Source: CAZLAK01 sp964557545
GTDB taxonomy: Bacteria; Bacillota; Desulfotomaculia; Desulfotomaculales; Pelotomaculaceae
Length of the DNA stretch: 64,000 nucleotides
NCBI GenBank assembly: GCA_964557545.1
Contig: CAZLAK010000006.1
Location: 1-64,000, forward strand
Direction of reading: 5' to 3'
Under the pieces are notes generated by a model. The model searched no databases. It worked only from the letters and a program-made list of their open reading frames with translations, and had not been told where the DNA came from. The translations under genes were made by a program, and so were the position numbers. How positions within the stretch are numbered: position 1 is the first letter of the stretch; each line of letters begins with the position of its first letter. Positions 1 through 8,052 of the stretch are shown here, in pieces.

Positions 1-63
1 TCAAGGATCGGTTCTATTGGCTTGGAGCTGTCAAAACTAACTCTATAGTACAAGGAGGTGTAA

Positions 64-213
64 ATGATGCCGGAAATCAAGTGCAGTGTAACCGAGTGCG
101 TGCACAACAGGGATATATCCTGCCACGCCCCAATGATCGAGGTAACCAGGAATAACATTGACAGGGCTAGCTTGTCCGACCAAACTAAATGCGAAACGTT
201 TAAGAAAAAGTAG
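64..213 (+). CDS. DUF1540 domain mini-protein, copy 1
   Basis: A 49-residue protein too short for most gene callers. It opens with MMPEIKCSVTEC and has four spaced cysteines (residues 7, 12, 20 and 43), the pattern of DUF1540 proteins, which are presumed small metal-binding proteins of unknown role in clostridia and bacilli. A strong AAGGAGG site lies eight bases before the first of two adjacent ATG codons. The protein closely matches the second copy at 17313-17459: both start with IKCSVTEC and end with SDQTKCETFK followed by lysines. Each gene is followed by a stem-loop with the same CTGGTTAAAA core, so the two units look like an old duplication. The family assignment is firm; the function is unknown. 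Confidence 0.85.
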   Translation: MMPEIKCSVTECVHNRDISCHAPMIEVTRNNIDRASLSDQTKCETFKKK

Positions 214-227
214 TAATTTTAAGGTAA

Positions 228-255
228 CTGGGGGCTGGTTAAAACCGGCCCCCAG
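228..255 (+). terminator. Stem-loop after the first DUF1540 gene
   Basis: An 11-bp stem with one T-G pair (228-238 with 245-255) closes a TTAAAA loop, 14 bases after the DUF1540 stop. The run of T residues comes about 15 bases later, so termination may be imperfect. Confidence 0.6.
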
Positions 256-330
256 CCAGCCCTTGTCACATTTTTGCGTATCCCTAAATAAGATATTTTA
301 ACCTTGGGGCAGTGATGGGGGTGCTAAAGC

Positions 331-1293
331 ATGACCATTCCGGCAAACGCCGTTTTTGAAGGCGGGGGAGTTAAGGCGTTTGGCATACTAGGGGCTCTCT
401 GTGAGGCTGAAAGGCGCGGTTATTCTTGGGTCAACGTAGCCGGCACTTCTGCCGGAGCGATTATTGCCTCTCTTGTAGCTGCCGGTTACACGGGAAATGA
501 AATAAAAGAAATGGTCTGGGACCTGGATTTTAATTTCTTTAAAGATAAGGACTGGTTAGACCGTCTTCCTTTTTTAGGCCGTGCCTTGAGCCTTTGGTTT
601 GAAAATGGCCTCTACGAGGGCAAGTTCCTGGAAAATTGGGTCAGGGAAAGACTCGCCGAAAAAGGTGTCTTAACATTTGGCGACATCGTTATAAATGAAT
701 TCAAAAACGACCCACTGCGCAGGTATAAACTGGTTGTTATTGCCACCGATATCACTAGAAGAAAGCTCTTGCGCCTCCCGTACGATATAAAAGATTATAA
801 TCTCAAGCCCGATCAATTAGAGATCAGCAGAGCAGTAAGGATGAGCGCATCACTTCCCCTCTTTTATGAGCCGTACAGGCTGTATTACCGGGATGAGAGA
901 GGCGCCAAAAATTGCAGTTATATTGTTGACGGCGGGGTACTGAGCAACTTCCCCGTATGGATCTTCGACGGCGAAGGTGTGCCTACATTGCCTACTATTG
1001 GCTTTAAAGTGGTAGAACCGGACGAATCTTTACCTTCTCACATCAACAACCCCTTTGATTTTTTTAAGGCCATTATTTCCACCATGCTGGAAGCCCACGA
1101 TAAACTGCACCAGCTGGACTCTAAAAGCAATGTCCGCACTATTTCTATTCCTTCACTTGGCATTACAACCACGGATTTTGATTTATCTCAAAAGAATAAA
1201 GAAAAACTCTTTTTAGCCGGTGTAACAGCAGCCCAGAACTTTTTTGAGGGGTGGGACTTTAATTCGTTTAAATTAAGGTTTTGCCTGCGGTGA
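331..1293 (+). CDS. Patatin-like phospholipase family protein
   Basis: A 320-residue protein with all marks of a bacterial patatin-type serine lipid acyl hydrolase. The glycine-rich oxyanion hole GGGVKAFGILG lies at residues 11-21. The nucleophile elbow GTSAG puts the catalytic serine at residue 40, and the dyad aspartate sits in VDGG near residue 200. No signal peptide is seen, so it is probably cytosolic or loosely membrane-associated. The ATG has a GGGGGTG site ten bases upstream. It stands alone, with DUF1540 upstream on the same strand and a convergent yjbQ downstream, so the neighbours give no clue to its substrate. Family certain, substrate unknown. Confidence 0.9.
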   Translation: MTIPANAVFEGGGVKAFGILGALCEAERRGYSWVNVAGTSAGAIIASLVAAGYTGNEIKEMVWDLDFNFFKDKDWLDRLPFLGRALSLWFENGLYEGKFLENWVRERLAEKGVLTFGDIVINEFKNDPLRRYKLVVIATDITRRKLLRLPYDIKDYNLKPDQLEISRAVRMSASLPLFYEPYRLYYRDERGAKNCSYIVDGGVLSNFPVWIFDGEGVPTLPTIGFKVVEPDESLPSHINNPFDFFKAIISTMLEAHDKLHQLDSKSNVRTISIPSLGITTTDFDLSQKNKEKLFLAGVTAAQNFFEGWDFNSFKLRFCLR

Positions 1294-1513
1294 TGCACTA
1301 AAACCGATGAGGCGGCCATTGGTGTGGTGAATAAAAAAACGACGGCGGTCAGAATCATTCCCGCCATCGACAAAAAGCAGGCCACTATGCGGAGTTCGGG
1401 GGCTTGCTGGGCCGTGCCCCGGTTATACACGTAAGCAGTTATTCTTCCTTCAAGTTTATAAGGAGGGGCGGCCGTATACCGGCACCTATCCAAAGCTTAA
1501 ATAACTAAAGAAC

Positions 1514-1921
1514 CTAATCTTCAACAACCTTAACTAAGACGTTTCTCTTGCGCGGCCCGTCGAATTCACAAAAGTAAATTCCCTGCCATGTACCTAAGAC
1601 CAGCCTGCTTTCGGCAACAAAGACAAAGAGTGACTGGCCGATTAATGACGATTTAATGTGGGCAGCGGAATTACCTTCGGTATGGCTGTAAAAGTCTTCA
1701 AAAGGGACAATTTTATTGACTTCTTTTAAAATGTCGGCACCTACACTGGGGTCGGCATTTTCGTTTATAGTAACAGCAGCGGTAGTATGAGGCACAAAAA
1801 TGTAGCAAGTGCCTTCCTTAACCCCGCTTTCTAACACTGCCCTCCTCACCTGGTCGGTTATATCTATTAGCTGTGTCCTGGCAGAAGTTTTTACTTCTAA
1901 CACTTTTGGATTAGAACCCAT
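1514..1921 (-). CDS. yjbQ: YjbQ / UPF0047 family protein
   Basis: A 135-residue protein matching the full length of the YjbQ (UPF0047) family. HTTAAVTINENADPSV at residues 45-60 and HTEGNSAAHIKSS at residues 80-92 are the conserved histidine-bearing segments that line the family's putative active site. Members are often annotated as secondary thiamine-phosphate synthase because one homologue suppresses a thiE defect, but the physiological reaction is unsettled. The ATG lies inside the last codons of rex, so the two genes overlap by 11 bases and are surely cotranscribed and perhaps translationally coupled. The pairing with a redox regulator is notable but does not reveal the role. Confidence 0.9.
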   Translation of the reverse strand: MGSNPKVLEVKTSARTQLIDITDQVRRAVLESGVKEGTCYIFVPHTTAAVTINENADPSVGADILKEVNKIVPFEDFYSHTEGNSAAHIKSSLIGQSLFVFVAESRLVLGTWQGIYFCEFDGPRKRNVLVKVVED

Positions 1922-2579
1922 TGCTTCCCGCCCCTTTTAAGGAACTACTCATTTCTCTTTTAACCAGGTTAAAGGTCAATACTTCTAAATTTACGGCAAG
2001 GTCGACATTTCTTACTTCCACGTAATCGGGAACGTTTAAGGTTAAAGGGGCAAAGTTAAGTATGGCTTTTAAGCCGCACCTGACCATCTGGTCAGCCACT
2101 TCTTGGGCAAAACGCTGAGGGACGGCGATTATACCGATCTTCACTCCATATTTTTCTATTACTTCTGGCATTTTTTCCGGGGGATGTACTTCCAATTCGT
2201 GAATTTTTTTACCTATTTTTGTTAAATCGTTATCAAAAACACCAACAATAGAAAAACCACGCTCGTTGAAACCTTTGTAAGAACATAAAGCAGAACCTAG
2301 GTTGCCGGCACCGACTAGAATGAGCGGCCACGATTCGTGCAACCCAAGGATTTTCATGGTCTGCCGCTTTAAATCTTTTACGTTATAGCCTACACCCCGC
2401 GTGCCAAACTCGCCGAAGTAAGCCAGGTCCTTTCTTACCTGAGCCGGGCTTACTCCCACCCCTTTAGCTATCTCGTCAGACGATACTGTTACAATACCTC
2501 TCCTGTCCAGATTTTCAAGAAACCTGGAATAAACAGAAAGCCTGCTTATGGTTGCTTCAGGAATTTTTACTACTTTCAC
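1911..2579 (-). CDS. rex: Redox-sensing transcriptional repressor Rex
   Basis: A 222-residue protein of normal Rex length. The N-terminal winged helix (about residues 1-80) includes GVSPAQVRKDLAYFGEFG, the recognition segment of the family. A Rossmann domain follows with the dinucleotide motif GAGNLG at residues 90-95. Rex senses the NADH/NAD+ ratio and represses fermentative, hydrogenase and respiratory genes when NADH is low. The start is GTG behind a purine-rich GGTGGGCGG site. A sigma-A-type promoter lies upstream on the same strand. The hydrogenase maturation genes begin 160 bases away on the same strand and could be among its targets, but no clear Rex operator was found. Confidence 0.95.
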   Translation of the reverse strand: MKVVKIPEATISRLSVYSRFLENLDRRGIVTVSSDEIAKGVGVSPAQVRKDLAYFGEFGTRGVGYNVKDLKRQTMKILGLHESWPLILVGAGNLGSALCSYKGFNERGFSIVGVFDNDLTKIGKKIHELEVHPPEKMPEVIEKYGVKIGIIAVPQRFAQEVADQMVRCGLKAILNFAPLTLNVPDYVEVRNVDLAVNLEVLTFNLVKREMSSSLKGAGSNGF

Positions 2580-2670
2580 TGCCGCCCACCTACATGTCTA
2601 AGCAATCTGACAAATCAGTAACAAAACAACAAAAAATAAAAAATAATATATTACATCTTTTTCATCTCTC

Positions 2671-2700
2671 AATATATCACATAGTAAAATACAGCGTCAA
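2671..2700 (-). promoter_or_regulatory. Putative sigma-A promoter of rex-yjbQ
   Basis: On the minus strand TTGACG (2700-2695) and TATATT (2676-2671) are separated by 18 bases, about 90 bases before the rex start, in a very AT-rich intergenic stretch. Confidence 0.6.
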
Positions 2701-2737
2701 ACATCAATTTTTTAGAATTAGTTATGATTAATATATT

Positions 2738-4159
2738 TTAGAAATACAGGTCTCTCTCGCCTTTTTCTATACGGGATAGCCTTCTCCTGGTTTCCTGGCG
2801 CACTTTGTGGCTGGTAATTAGTTCTAAGTGCTCTTCAATGGCCTTTTCGCCCACTTCTAGGGTTTCTGGCGAAGCGTAATCTACCAAGAACTCCTTGAAA
2901 GTCAGTATGGCGTTGGGCTGGCAGACGTTTTGGATCTGGCCCGTTTTGGCTAAAGCCATAAACCTCTCACCGGTGCGGCCGCTCCTGTAGCAAGCCGTGC
3001 AGAAGCTCGGTATGAAGCCGGAACGGCTTACGCACCTGATTACCTCGTCTAAGGAGCGGTTGTCTTCGACTTTAAATTGAGGCGCTTCCCCGTTGCCGCA
3101 TTCACATTTATCCTCTTTCTCTTCTCTTTCTTTACGGTAGCCGCCGACACCGGTGCACGACGCGGCGCTGATTTGAGATATGCCCACCGAGATCAGCTCG
3201 TCACGAAATTCAGGCCTCTCCCTTGTGGATAAAATCATACCGGTGTAAGGCACAGCCATCCTTAGAATGGCAATAATCTTTTTAAAATCGGCATCGGGAA
3301 CCATGTAAGGAAATTTGTTTATATCCACACCAGCTGCCGGGCGCAGCCGCGGCACGGATATGGTGTGGGGACCTACGCCGTACTCCTTATCTAAGTGCTG
3401 GGCGTGCATGATGGTAGCCACTACCTCGTACTTGTAGTCGTAAAGTCCGTAGAGGACACCAATACCGACGTCGTCTATGCCGCCCTCCATGGCCCGGTCC
3501 ATGGCGCAGGTGTGCCAGTCGTAATCCTTCTTGGGGCCAGGTGGGTGCATTTTATCGTAGGTCGGTCTGTGGTAAGTTTCCTGGAATAAAATGTAGGTGC
3601 CTATCTTAGCTTCTTTTAAACGGCGGTAGTCTTCAACTGTTGTGGCCGCAATGTTGACGTTTATTCTCCTTATACTGCCGTTGCCCACCTTTACCGAATA
3701 GATAGTGTCTATTACATCAACTACGTAATCTATCGGACAGTTAACTGGATCTTCACCGCACTCTAAGGCTATTCTCTTGTGGCCCATTTCTTCCAGCACC
3801 GTAACTTCGTCAATAACTTCCTGCTTGCTAAGCTTGCGGCGCGGGAATTTGTTGTCTCTCCTGTAGCCGCAGTAAAGGCAGTTATTCACGCAGTAATTGC
3901 TGACATAGAGGGGTGCAAAGAAAACCAGCCTGCGCCCGTAGATGTCTTCTTTAATTTTATTGGCTACAGCATACATTTTCTCTAAGAGTTCGGGGTCCTC
4001 CACGTGCAGAAGAACGGCCACTTCTCGGGGTCCTAAGCCCTTGCATAGGGACGCTTTTTCAATAATTTCTTCGGCTTCTTTTTTGCTGGCCTTTTTGCCC
4101 TCTTCCAGGTAGCTGTTAATGAGGGCATCGTCAATGAAATAGGCTTCTTTGGCTGCCAC
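2738..4159 (-). CDS. hydG: [FeFe]-hydrogenase maturase HydG (tyrosine lyase)
   Basis: A 473-residue radical SAM enzyme. HydG cleaves tyrosine to p-cresol and dehydroglycine and turns the latter into the CO and cyanide ligands of the hydrogenase H-cluster. The SAM-binding cluster motif CVNNCLYC is at residues 90-97, and the second C-terminal cluster motif (CTAC at 387-390 plus a cysteine about 22 residues on) that separates HydG from thiamine enzyme ThiH is intact. GTG start behind AAGGAGG. It lies 18 bases after hydE in the same operon. The GTPase partner HydF and the hydrogenase itself are not in the window. Confidence 0.96.
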   Translation of the reverse strand: MAAKEAYFIDDALINSYLEEGKKASKKEAEEIIEKASLCKGLGPREVAVLLHVEDPELLEKMYAVANKIKEDIYGRRLVFFAPLYVSNYCVNNCLYCGYRRDNKFPRRKLSKQEVIDEVTVLEEMGHKRIALECGEDPVNCPIDYVVDVIDTIYSVKVGNGSIRRINVNIAATTVEDYRRLKEAKIGTYILFQETYHRPTYDKMHPPGPKKDYDWHTCAMDRAMEGGIDDVGIGVLYGLYDYKYEVVATIMHAQHLDKEYGVGPHTISVPRLRPAAGVDINKFPYMVPDADFKKIIAILRMAVPYTGMILSTRERPEFRDELISVGISQISAASCTGVGGYRKEREEKEDKCECGNGEAPQFKVEDNRSLDEVIRCVSRSGFIPSFCTACYRSGRTGERFMALAKTGQIQNVCQPNAILTFKEFLVDYASPETLEVGEKAIEEHLELITSHKVRQETRRRLSRIEKGERDLYF

Positions 4160-4177
4160 AGGAAATCATCCTCCTTT

Positions 4178-5251
4178 TTAATTTTTAAAACTCAATACCT
4201 TTAAATCTGGTTTAGTGTAGTGACCGTAGCCCTTACCGGGCCGGCGCCCTGCTTTTTTAATATCAGCAAGAGCATGTGAAAGGCTGTCTTCGGGAGTATT
4301 ATCTGACCCGAGTTTCCCAGGATATATGCTGTAATTCGGCCTGTAAGCTACCGGTGTCATATTGGGCATGATGACGTTGGCACCACACTTTAAGGCTAAT
4401 TCCCGGCCTTTGGGGTGTACAGTGGCTGCCGCAGTAGTGGCCGGCAGGTGTGTGTACGGCAAGACAAGCCTGGTTACAGCCAGGACTTTCAATGTCACCT
4501 CCAAGGTACCACCGGCACAATCGCCTAAGGGGGTGTCTTTGTGGGGAATAAACGGCCCTATACCGGCCATTTCTACATCCAGTTCCCGCATGAGGTGGAT
4601 GTCGCCGGCCAGAGAATTGAGGGTCTGGCCCGGCAGGCCGACCATGTTGCCCGAACCGACCTGGTACCCCAGCTCTTTTAACCATTCAAGCCGCAAAAGC
4701 CGCTCTTCCAGCTTTGTTCCCGGCCGCAAAGCAGCAAACAGTTCTGGGTCGCTGGTTTCGTGCTTTAAGAGGTAGCGATCTGCTCCTGCTCTTCTAAAAA
4801 GGGCGTATTCTTCTTTAGTCCGGTCGCCGACAGAAAGAGTTACGGCCACATCCAGTTCATCTTTTATTTGCGAGATAATGCCGGCCAAGACATCTCCTTT
4901 ATAAAAAGGGTCTTCGCCAGACTGGAGCACCACGGTCTTTAGGCCGAAGGAGGCAGTTTTGCGGGCGGCAGAGAGAATCTCGTCCGGTGTTAGGCGGTAG
5001 CGGGCAAGTTTTTTGTTGTCCCTTCTCAAACCGCAGTACAGGCAGTTTTTTGTGCAGTAATTGGAAAACTCAATTAAACCCCTTAAGTGAACTTCTTCTC
5101 CCAAAAACCGGGCGCGCACAGCGTCTGCCGCGGCAAAAAGCTCCCTTGCCTCGGCGGGACCGGCAGATAAAAGCACAAGGATATCTTCTTTGTTCAGGGT
5201 TCCGCCGCTGGTTTTGGCTTTTTCCAGGGCTTTTAGAAACTCGCTTTGCAA
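4178..5251 (-). CDS. hydE: [FeFe]-hydrogenase maturase HydE
   Basis: A 357-residue radical SAM protein. HydE acts on an iron-cysteine complex delivered by HydG during assembly of the H-cluster's diiron site. The cluster-binding CTKNCLYC is at residues 66-73, followed by GLRRDN, and a biotin-synthase-like TIM barrel with ESGED-type and GSGNMVGLPGQT segments fills the rest. The start is TTG with a GGGTGAAGGG site. It sits between the TM1266-like regulator and hydG, 28 and 18 bases away, forming a maturation operon. The order hydE-hydG next to a TM1266-like gene is common in clostridia. Confidence 0.95.
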   Translation of the reverse strand: MQSEFLKALEKAKTSGGTLNKEDILVLLSAGPAEARELFAAADAVRARFLGEEVHLRGLIEFSNYCTKNCLYCGLRRDNKKLARYRLTPDEILSAARKTASFGLKTVVLQSGEDPFYKGDVLAGIISQIKDELDVAVTLSVGDRTKEEYALFRRAGADRYLLKHETSDPELFAALRPGTKLEERLLRLEWLKELGYQVGSGNMVGLPGQTLNSLAGDIHLMRELDVEMAGIGPFIPHKDTPLGDCAGGTLEVTLKVLAVTRLVLPYTHLPATTAAATVHPKGRELALKCGANVIMPNMTPVAYRPNYSIYPGKLGSDNTPEDSLSHALADIKKAGRRPGKGYGHYTKPDLKVLSFKN

Positions 5252-5279
5252 AACCCTTCACCCTTTGACTTAAGCTTTT

Positions 5280-5534
5280 TCATATCCCTTTACTGACCAG
5301 GGCCGTTTTTACTTTTACCCCTTTTATTGAACCCAGCTTGCCGGTCAAAGCGCCGATTTCGTCTGTTGATCCGTCGATGATCAGCGAAATAACGGAAATC
5401 CCTTTTTCGCGATAGGGAATGCCCATTCTGCCTACGATTATTTCGGCGTGATCGCTCAGCACAGAGTTGATCTTTTTGGCAGCCCCGTCCCTGTCCTCAA
5501 CCAGTATGCCGACTACGCCGATGCGCCTTTCCAA
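5280..5534 (-). CDS. TM1266-like iron-only hydrogenase system regulator
   Basis: A small ACT-like ferredoxin-fold protein of about 84 residues, beginning MERRIGVVGILVEDRDG. The family is regularly found beside hydE, hydF and hydG and is annotated as iron-only hydrogenase system regulator (TM1266 type); its biochemical role is inferred from context. An open frame extends three codons further to a GTG at 5543, but that codon is part of the Shine-Dalgarno AAAGGGGTG, so the TTG at 5534 is the likelier start. It is the first gene of the operon and follows a structured leader and stem-loop described separately. Confidence 0.85.
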   Translation of the reverse strand: MERRIGVVGILVEDRDGAAKKINSVLSDHAEIIVGRMGIPYREKGISVISLIIDGSTDEIGALTGKLGSIKGVKVKTALVSKGI

Positions 5535-5560
5535 CGTTTTCACCCCTTTGGGAGAAAATC

Positions 5561-5595
5561 ATAAAGGCCCTTTTCTGCGCGATAAGGGCCTTTAT
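5561..5595 (-). terminator. Strong stem-loop just before the TM1266-like gene
   Basis: A perfect 12-bp stem (5561-5572 with 5584-5595) closes an 11-base loop. On the minus strand it is followed by GATTTT. It could end the hemL transcript, end a small RNA, or act as a leader attenuator, because the next start codon is only 27 bases further on. Confidence 0.7.
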
Positions 5596-5745
5596 AGACA
5601 AAACAGCTGAAACCCCCTTTCCTTGAACTCAGGAAAGATAAATCTTCCCCTTATTCGCAGAAAACCATCTTTTTGCACCCTCGGGGACGCAGTATTAAGT
5701 TACCCTTGCCCGCGTGCCCTTCAGGTAATGTATTCAATTTTTCAC
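5561..5745 (-). ncRNA. Candidate structured leader or small RNA of unknown family
   Basis: About 185 bases lie between a promoter-like sequence and the strong stem-loop in front of the hydrogenase-maturation operon. On the minus strand the stretch can form several helices: GGGCACGC with GCGTCCCC (one mismatch), CCCC with GGGG around a GCA/TGC-closed hairpin, and a clean 7-bp hairpin CTTTCCT/AGGAAAG. A six-base AAGGGC near its 5' end could pair with GCCCTT in the terminator arm, the sort of alternative pairing found in attenuators. I compared it by eye with SAM, TPP, cobalamin, Moco, fluoride, glycine, FMN and c-di-GMP riboswitches and found no match. 6S RNA is possible by size only. Confidence 0.4.
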
Positions 5746-5750
5746 TTTTC

Positions 5751-5780
5751 ATTATAAAACTGCAGGGACGTTAAAAGCAA
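5751..5780 (-). promoter_or_regulatory. Putative sigma-A promoter for the hyd leader
   Basis: On the minus strand TTGCTT (5780-5775) and a perfect TATAAT (5756-5751) are 18 bases apart, right after the hemL stop. It would start transcription near 5745 and produce a leader of about 200 bases before the TM1266-like gene. Confidence 0.6.
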
Positions 5781-5797
5781 GAGAGATATCAGTTTTT

Positions 5798-7102
5798 TTA
5801 TACTTTTCGAACAGCAGCTTTTAAGGCTTTGCGAGCTGCCTCTACTGTGCGTTCAATCTCTTTAAGACCGTGGGCCAGTGAGACAAAGGCAGCCTCAAAC
5901 TGGGCCGGAGCTAAATAAATGCCCTGTTCTAACATAGACCAAAAGAAAGCGGCATAGCGCGCCGTGTCGGATGTTGTGGCGGTTTTGTAGTCGTAGACTT
6001 TTTCGGGTGTAAAAAACACAGATAGCATAGAGCCGGCGCGGTTTAAAGAAACCTCAACGCCCGCCTCATCGGCTGCTTCCTGCAAGCCCGCTTCCAAAGC
6101 GGCAGCTGTGCTTTCCAGGTGTTCGTATGTGCCGGGCTGCTGCAGGACTTCTAAAGTGGCCAGCCCGGCCGTTACGGCCAGCGGGTTGCCGGAGAGGGTG
6201 CCGGCCTGGTAAACGGGCCCTTGCGGCGACACCAGTTCCATGATCTCCTTCTTGCCGCCGTAAGCTCCCACGGGCAAGCCGCCGCCGATAATTTTGCCCA
6301 GGCAAGTAAGGTCGGGCATCACGCCGTACAGCGCCTGGGCGCCGCCGTAGGAGAGACGGAAACCTGTTATAACTTCATCGAAGATCAAAAGGGAACCGTA
6401 CTCAAAAGTGAGTTTCCTCAACCCTTCCAAAAAGCCGGGCAGCGGCAAAACTACTCCCATGTTGCCCGCCACCGGCTCAACGATCACGGCGGCTATATCT
6501 TCCCCGCACTCTTTAAAAATAGTTTCTACACCCTCTAAATCGTTGTAATTGGCCACAATAGTATCGGCGGCAGCTGCCATAGGCACGCCGGGGCTGGTCG
6601 GCGTACCTAGCGTAAGTGCACCCGAGCCGGCTTTGATGAGGAGGAAATCGGCGTGGCCGTGGTAACACCCCTCAAACTTAACGATTTTATTCCTGCCCGT
6701 GTAAGCCCTAGCCAGGCGCAGGGCGCTCATGGCGGCTTCTGTTCCCGAATTGACCAGGCGCACCATTTCTACTGAGGGCAAGGCTTCGACGATTTTGGCG
6801 GCCAGTGCGTTCTCTAGTTCTGTGGGGGTGCCGAAACTGGTTCCCACTTCGTGAAGGCAGCGCTCTAGTGCACTGGTTACGTGCGGGTAACGGTGGCCGA
6901 GGATCAGGGGGCCCCACGAACAAACGTAATCGATGTACTCATTGTTGTCCACATCGTAAAGCCGGCAGCCTTCGCCCCGGGAGATGAAGACCGGACACCC
7001 GCCGACTGCCTTAAAGGCGCGGACGGGACTGTTTACCCCGCCGGGCATCAATTCCCTGGCTTTGGCAAAAAGGATAGAAGAATTAACAAAGCTTTTTTCC
7101 AC
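5798..7102 (-). CDS. hemL: Glutamate-1-semialdehyde 2,1-aminomutase
   Basis: A PLP enzyme of about 434 residues that turns glutamate-1-semialdehyde into 5-aminolevulinate, the second step of the C5 tetrapyrrole route begun by HemA. NSGTEAAMSALRLAR, the HGHADF segment, FDEVITGFR and the PLP lysine in LGKIIGGGLPVG (about residue 270) are all present. The open frame runs to a TTG at 7126 that overlaps ahbB, but the GTG at 7102 has an AGGGGG site eight bases upstream and begins at the usual family position, so I chose it. It is the last gene of the long heme operon. Confidence 0.95.
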   Translation of the reverse strand: MEKSFVNSSILFAKARELMPGGVNSPVRAFKAVGGCPVFISRGEGCRLYDVDNNEYIDYVCSWGPLILGHRYPHVTSALERCLHEVGTSFGTPTELENALAAKIVEALPSVEMVRLVNSGTEAAMSALRLARAYTGRNKIVKFEGCYHGHADFLLIKAGSGALTLGTPTSPGVPMAAAADTIVANYNDLEGVETIFKECGEDIAAVIVEPVAGNMGVVLPLPGFLEGLRKLTFEYGSLLIFDEVITGFRLSYGGAQALYGVMPDLTCLGKIIGGGLPVGAYGGKKEIMELVSPQGPVYQAGTLSGNPLAVTAGLATLEVLQQPGTYEHLESTAAALEAGLQEAADEAGVEVSLNRAGSMLSVFFTPEKVYDYKTATTSDTARYAAFFWSMLEQGIYLAPAQFEAAFVSLAHGLKEIERTVEAARKALKAAVRKV

Positions 7103-7115
7103 CGTGCAGTACCCC

Positions 7116-7586
7116 CTAGTCTTCAAAATACGGCATGCTGGTCTTCTTTAACTCGGCGGTGCTAAAGAGTAGCAAATAGTCGTCCAGGTTGAGAGCGCTG
7201 GCTATCTTTTGGGCCGCACGGGCACAGTCTTCTCGCGACCGGCCGTGAAGCATGGCGTAAAGGTTATAGGGCCAGCCTGGGCCCCGGGCCCTCTGGTAGC
7301 AGTGGGTTACCTCCGGCAGTCCGGCCATAAAAAGACCGGCGCTCTCAATTTGCCCGTCGGGGACGTTCCAGACAGCCAGAGCGTTGGCCGTATAACCGGC
7401 TTCCTGGTGGCGCAAAACAGCACAAATCCGCTTCAAATAGCCCCGCTCTTTAAGGGAGGAAATTATTTCCATAACTTTACCTTCAGATATGCCGGTCTGC
7501 TCGGCCATGTGTGCAAACGGCCTCGGTACGGCTAAAATTCCCTTTTGCAGCTGACGGACAACTTCCTTTTCTTTCTCGCTTAACAT
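7116..7586 (-). CDS. ahbB: Siroheme decarboxylase subunit AhbB
   Basis: A 156-residue Lrp/AsnC-like protein with an N-terminal helix-turn-helix-like half and a ferredoxin-fold C-terminal half. VTHCYQR, WPYNLYAMLHG and the ending ELKKTSMPYF are the signature segments of the AhbB/NirL-type subunits. With AhbA it removes two acetate carboxyl groups from siroheme to give 12,18-didecarboxysiroheme. It follows ahbA by eight bases and precedes hemL by 13, deep in the heme operon. Despite the fold it is an enzyme subunit, not a regulator; assigning it as B rather than A rests on the WPYN and STAELKK segments. Confidence 0.9.
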   Translation of the reverse strand: MLSEKEKEVVRQLQKGILAVPRPFAHMAEQTGISEGKVMEIISSLKERGYLKRICAVLRHQEAGYTANALAVWNVPDGQIESAGLFMAGLPEVTHCYQRARGPGWPYNLYAMLHGRSREDCARAAQKIASALNLDDYLLLFSTAELKKTSMPYFED

Positions 7587-7594
7587 AGAGCACC

Positions 7595-8047
7595 TCAGCG
7601 CACGGCAAAGCTAGCCTTTATCTTAAAAACTCTAACTGCTGGCAGCTCTAAAATTTCCCCTATCTCCGTCTTAACTTTGATTTCCTCTAAGATTTTCTCT
7701 ATTTCAGAGCGGCTTTGGGCCAGTACGGTAAACCAGATGTTGTAAGTGTGCTCTCTCAAGTAATTGTGAGTGACCCCCGGGTACGAATTTATTACGCGGG
7801 CCACCTCATCTACTTTTTCCGGCGGGACCCGTACGGCGCACAGGGTGCCGGTGTACCCTAGCTTGCGGGAGTCAAATACTCCCCCCAGACGCCTGATAAG
7901 TCCTGCCTCTAAGTACGCATTAATCCTGGTAAGGACTTCTTCTTCGTCTATTCCCAACAGTTTCCCCAGCTCCAGGTAGGGTCTCGGGCAGATAGGCAGA
8001 CCTTCTTGGAGCAGGTTTAAAAGCTTTTTTCCGGTTTCGTCGAGCAC
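7595..8047 (-). CDS. ahbA: Siroheme decarboxylase subunit AhbA
   Basis: The partner of AhbB, about 150 residues, with the same Lrp/AsnC-like fold. VTHNYLREHTYNIWFT and the ending LPAVRVFKIKASF identify it as the alpha-type subunit. The frame stays open to 8131 inside ahbD, but the extension (rich in arginine, unlike the family) is not conserved. A GTG at 8047 has a good GGAAGGTGAGG site just upstream and gives the usual start LDETGKKLL, so I place it there, six bases after the ahbD stop. Works with AhbB on siroheme as the first committed step of the alternative heme route. Confidence 0.9.
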   Translation of the reverse strand: MLDETGKKLLNLLQEGLPICPRPYLELGKLLGIDEEEVLTRINAYLEAGLIRRLGGVFDSRKLGYTGTLCAVRVPPEKVDEVARVINSYPGVTHNYLREHTYNIWFTVLAQSRSEIEKILEEIKVKTEIGEILELPAVRVFKIKASFAVR

Positions 8048-8052
8048 AGACC

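Noticed and set aside
1188..1493. Minus-strand frame with a hydrophobic segment between the patatin and yjbQ genes.
   Set aside because: It begins at a TTG without a ribosome site and overlaps the patatin gene by 106 bases; no family recognised.
2580..2737. Rex operator in its own promoter region.
   Set aside because: Only loose TTGTT-like words occur; nothing matches two inverted half-sites at the right spacing.
5561..5745. Identification of the hyd leader as 6S RNA or a known riboswitch.
   Set aside because: Size and position fit a small RNA, but no long closing helix or conserved core could be traced by eye, so the family was left open.
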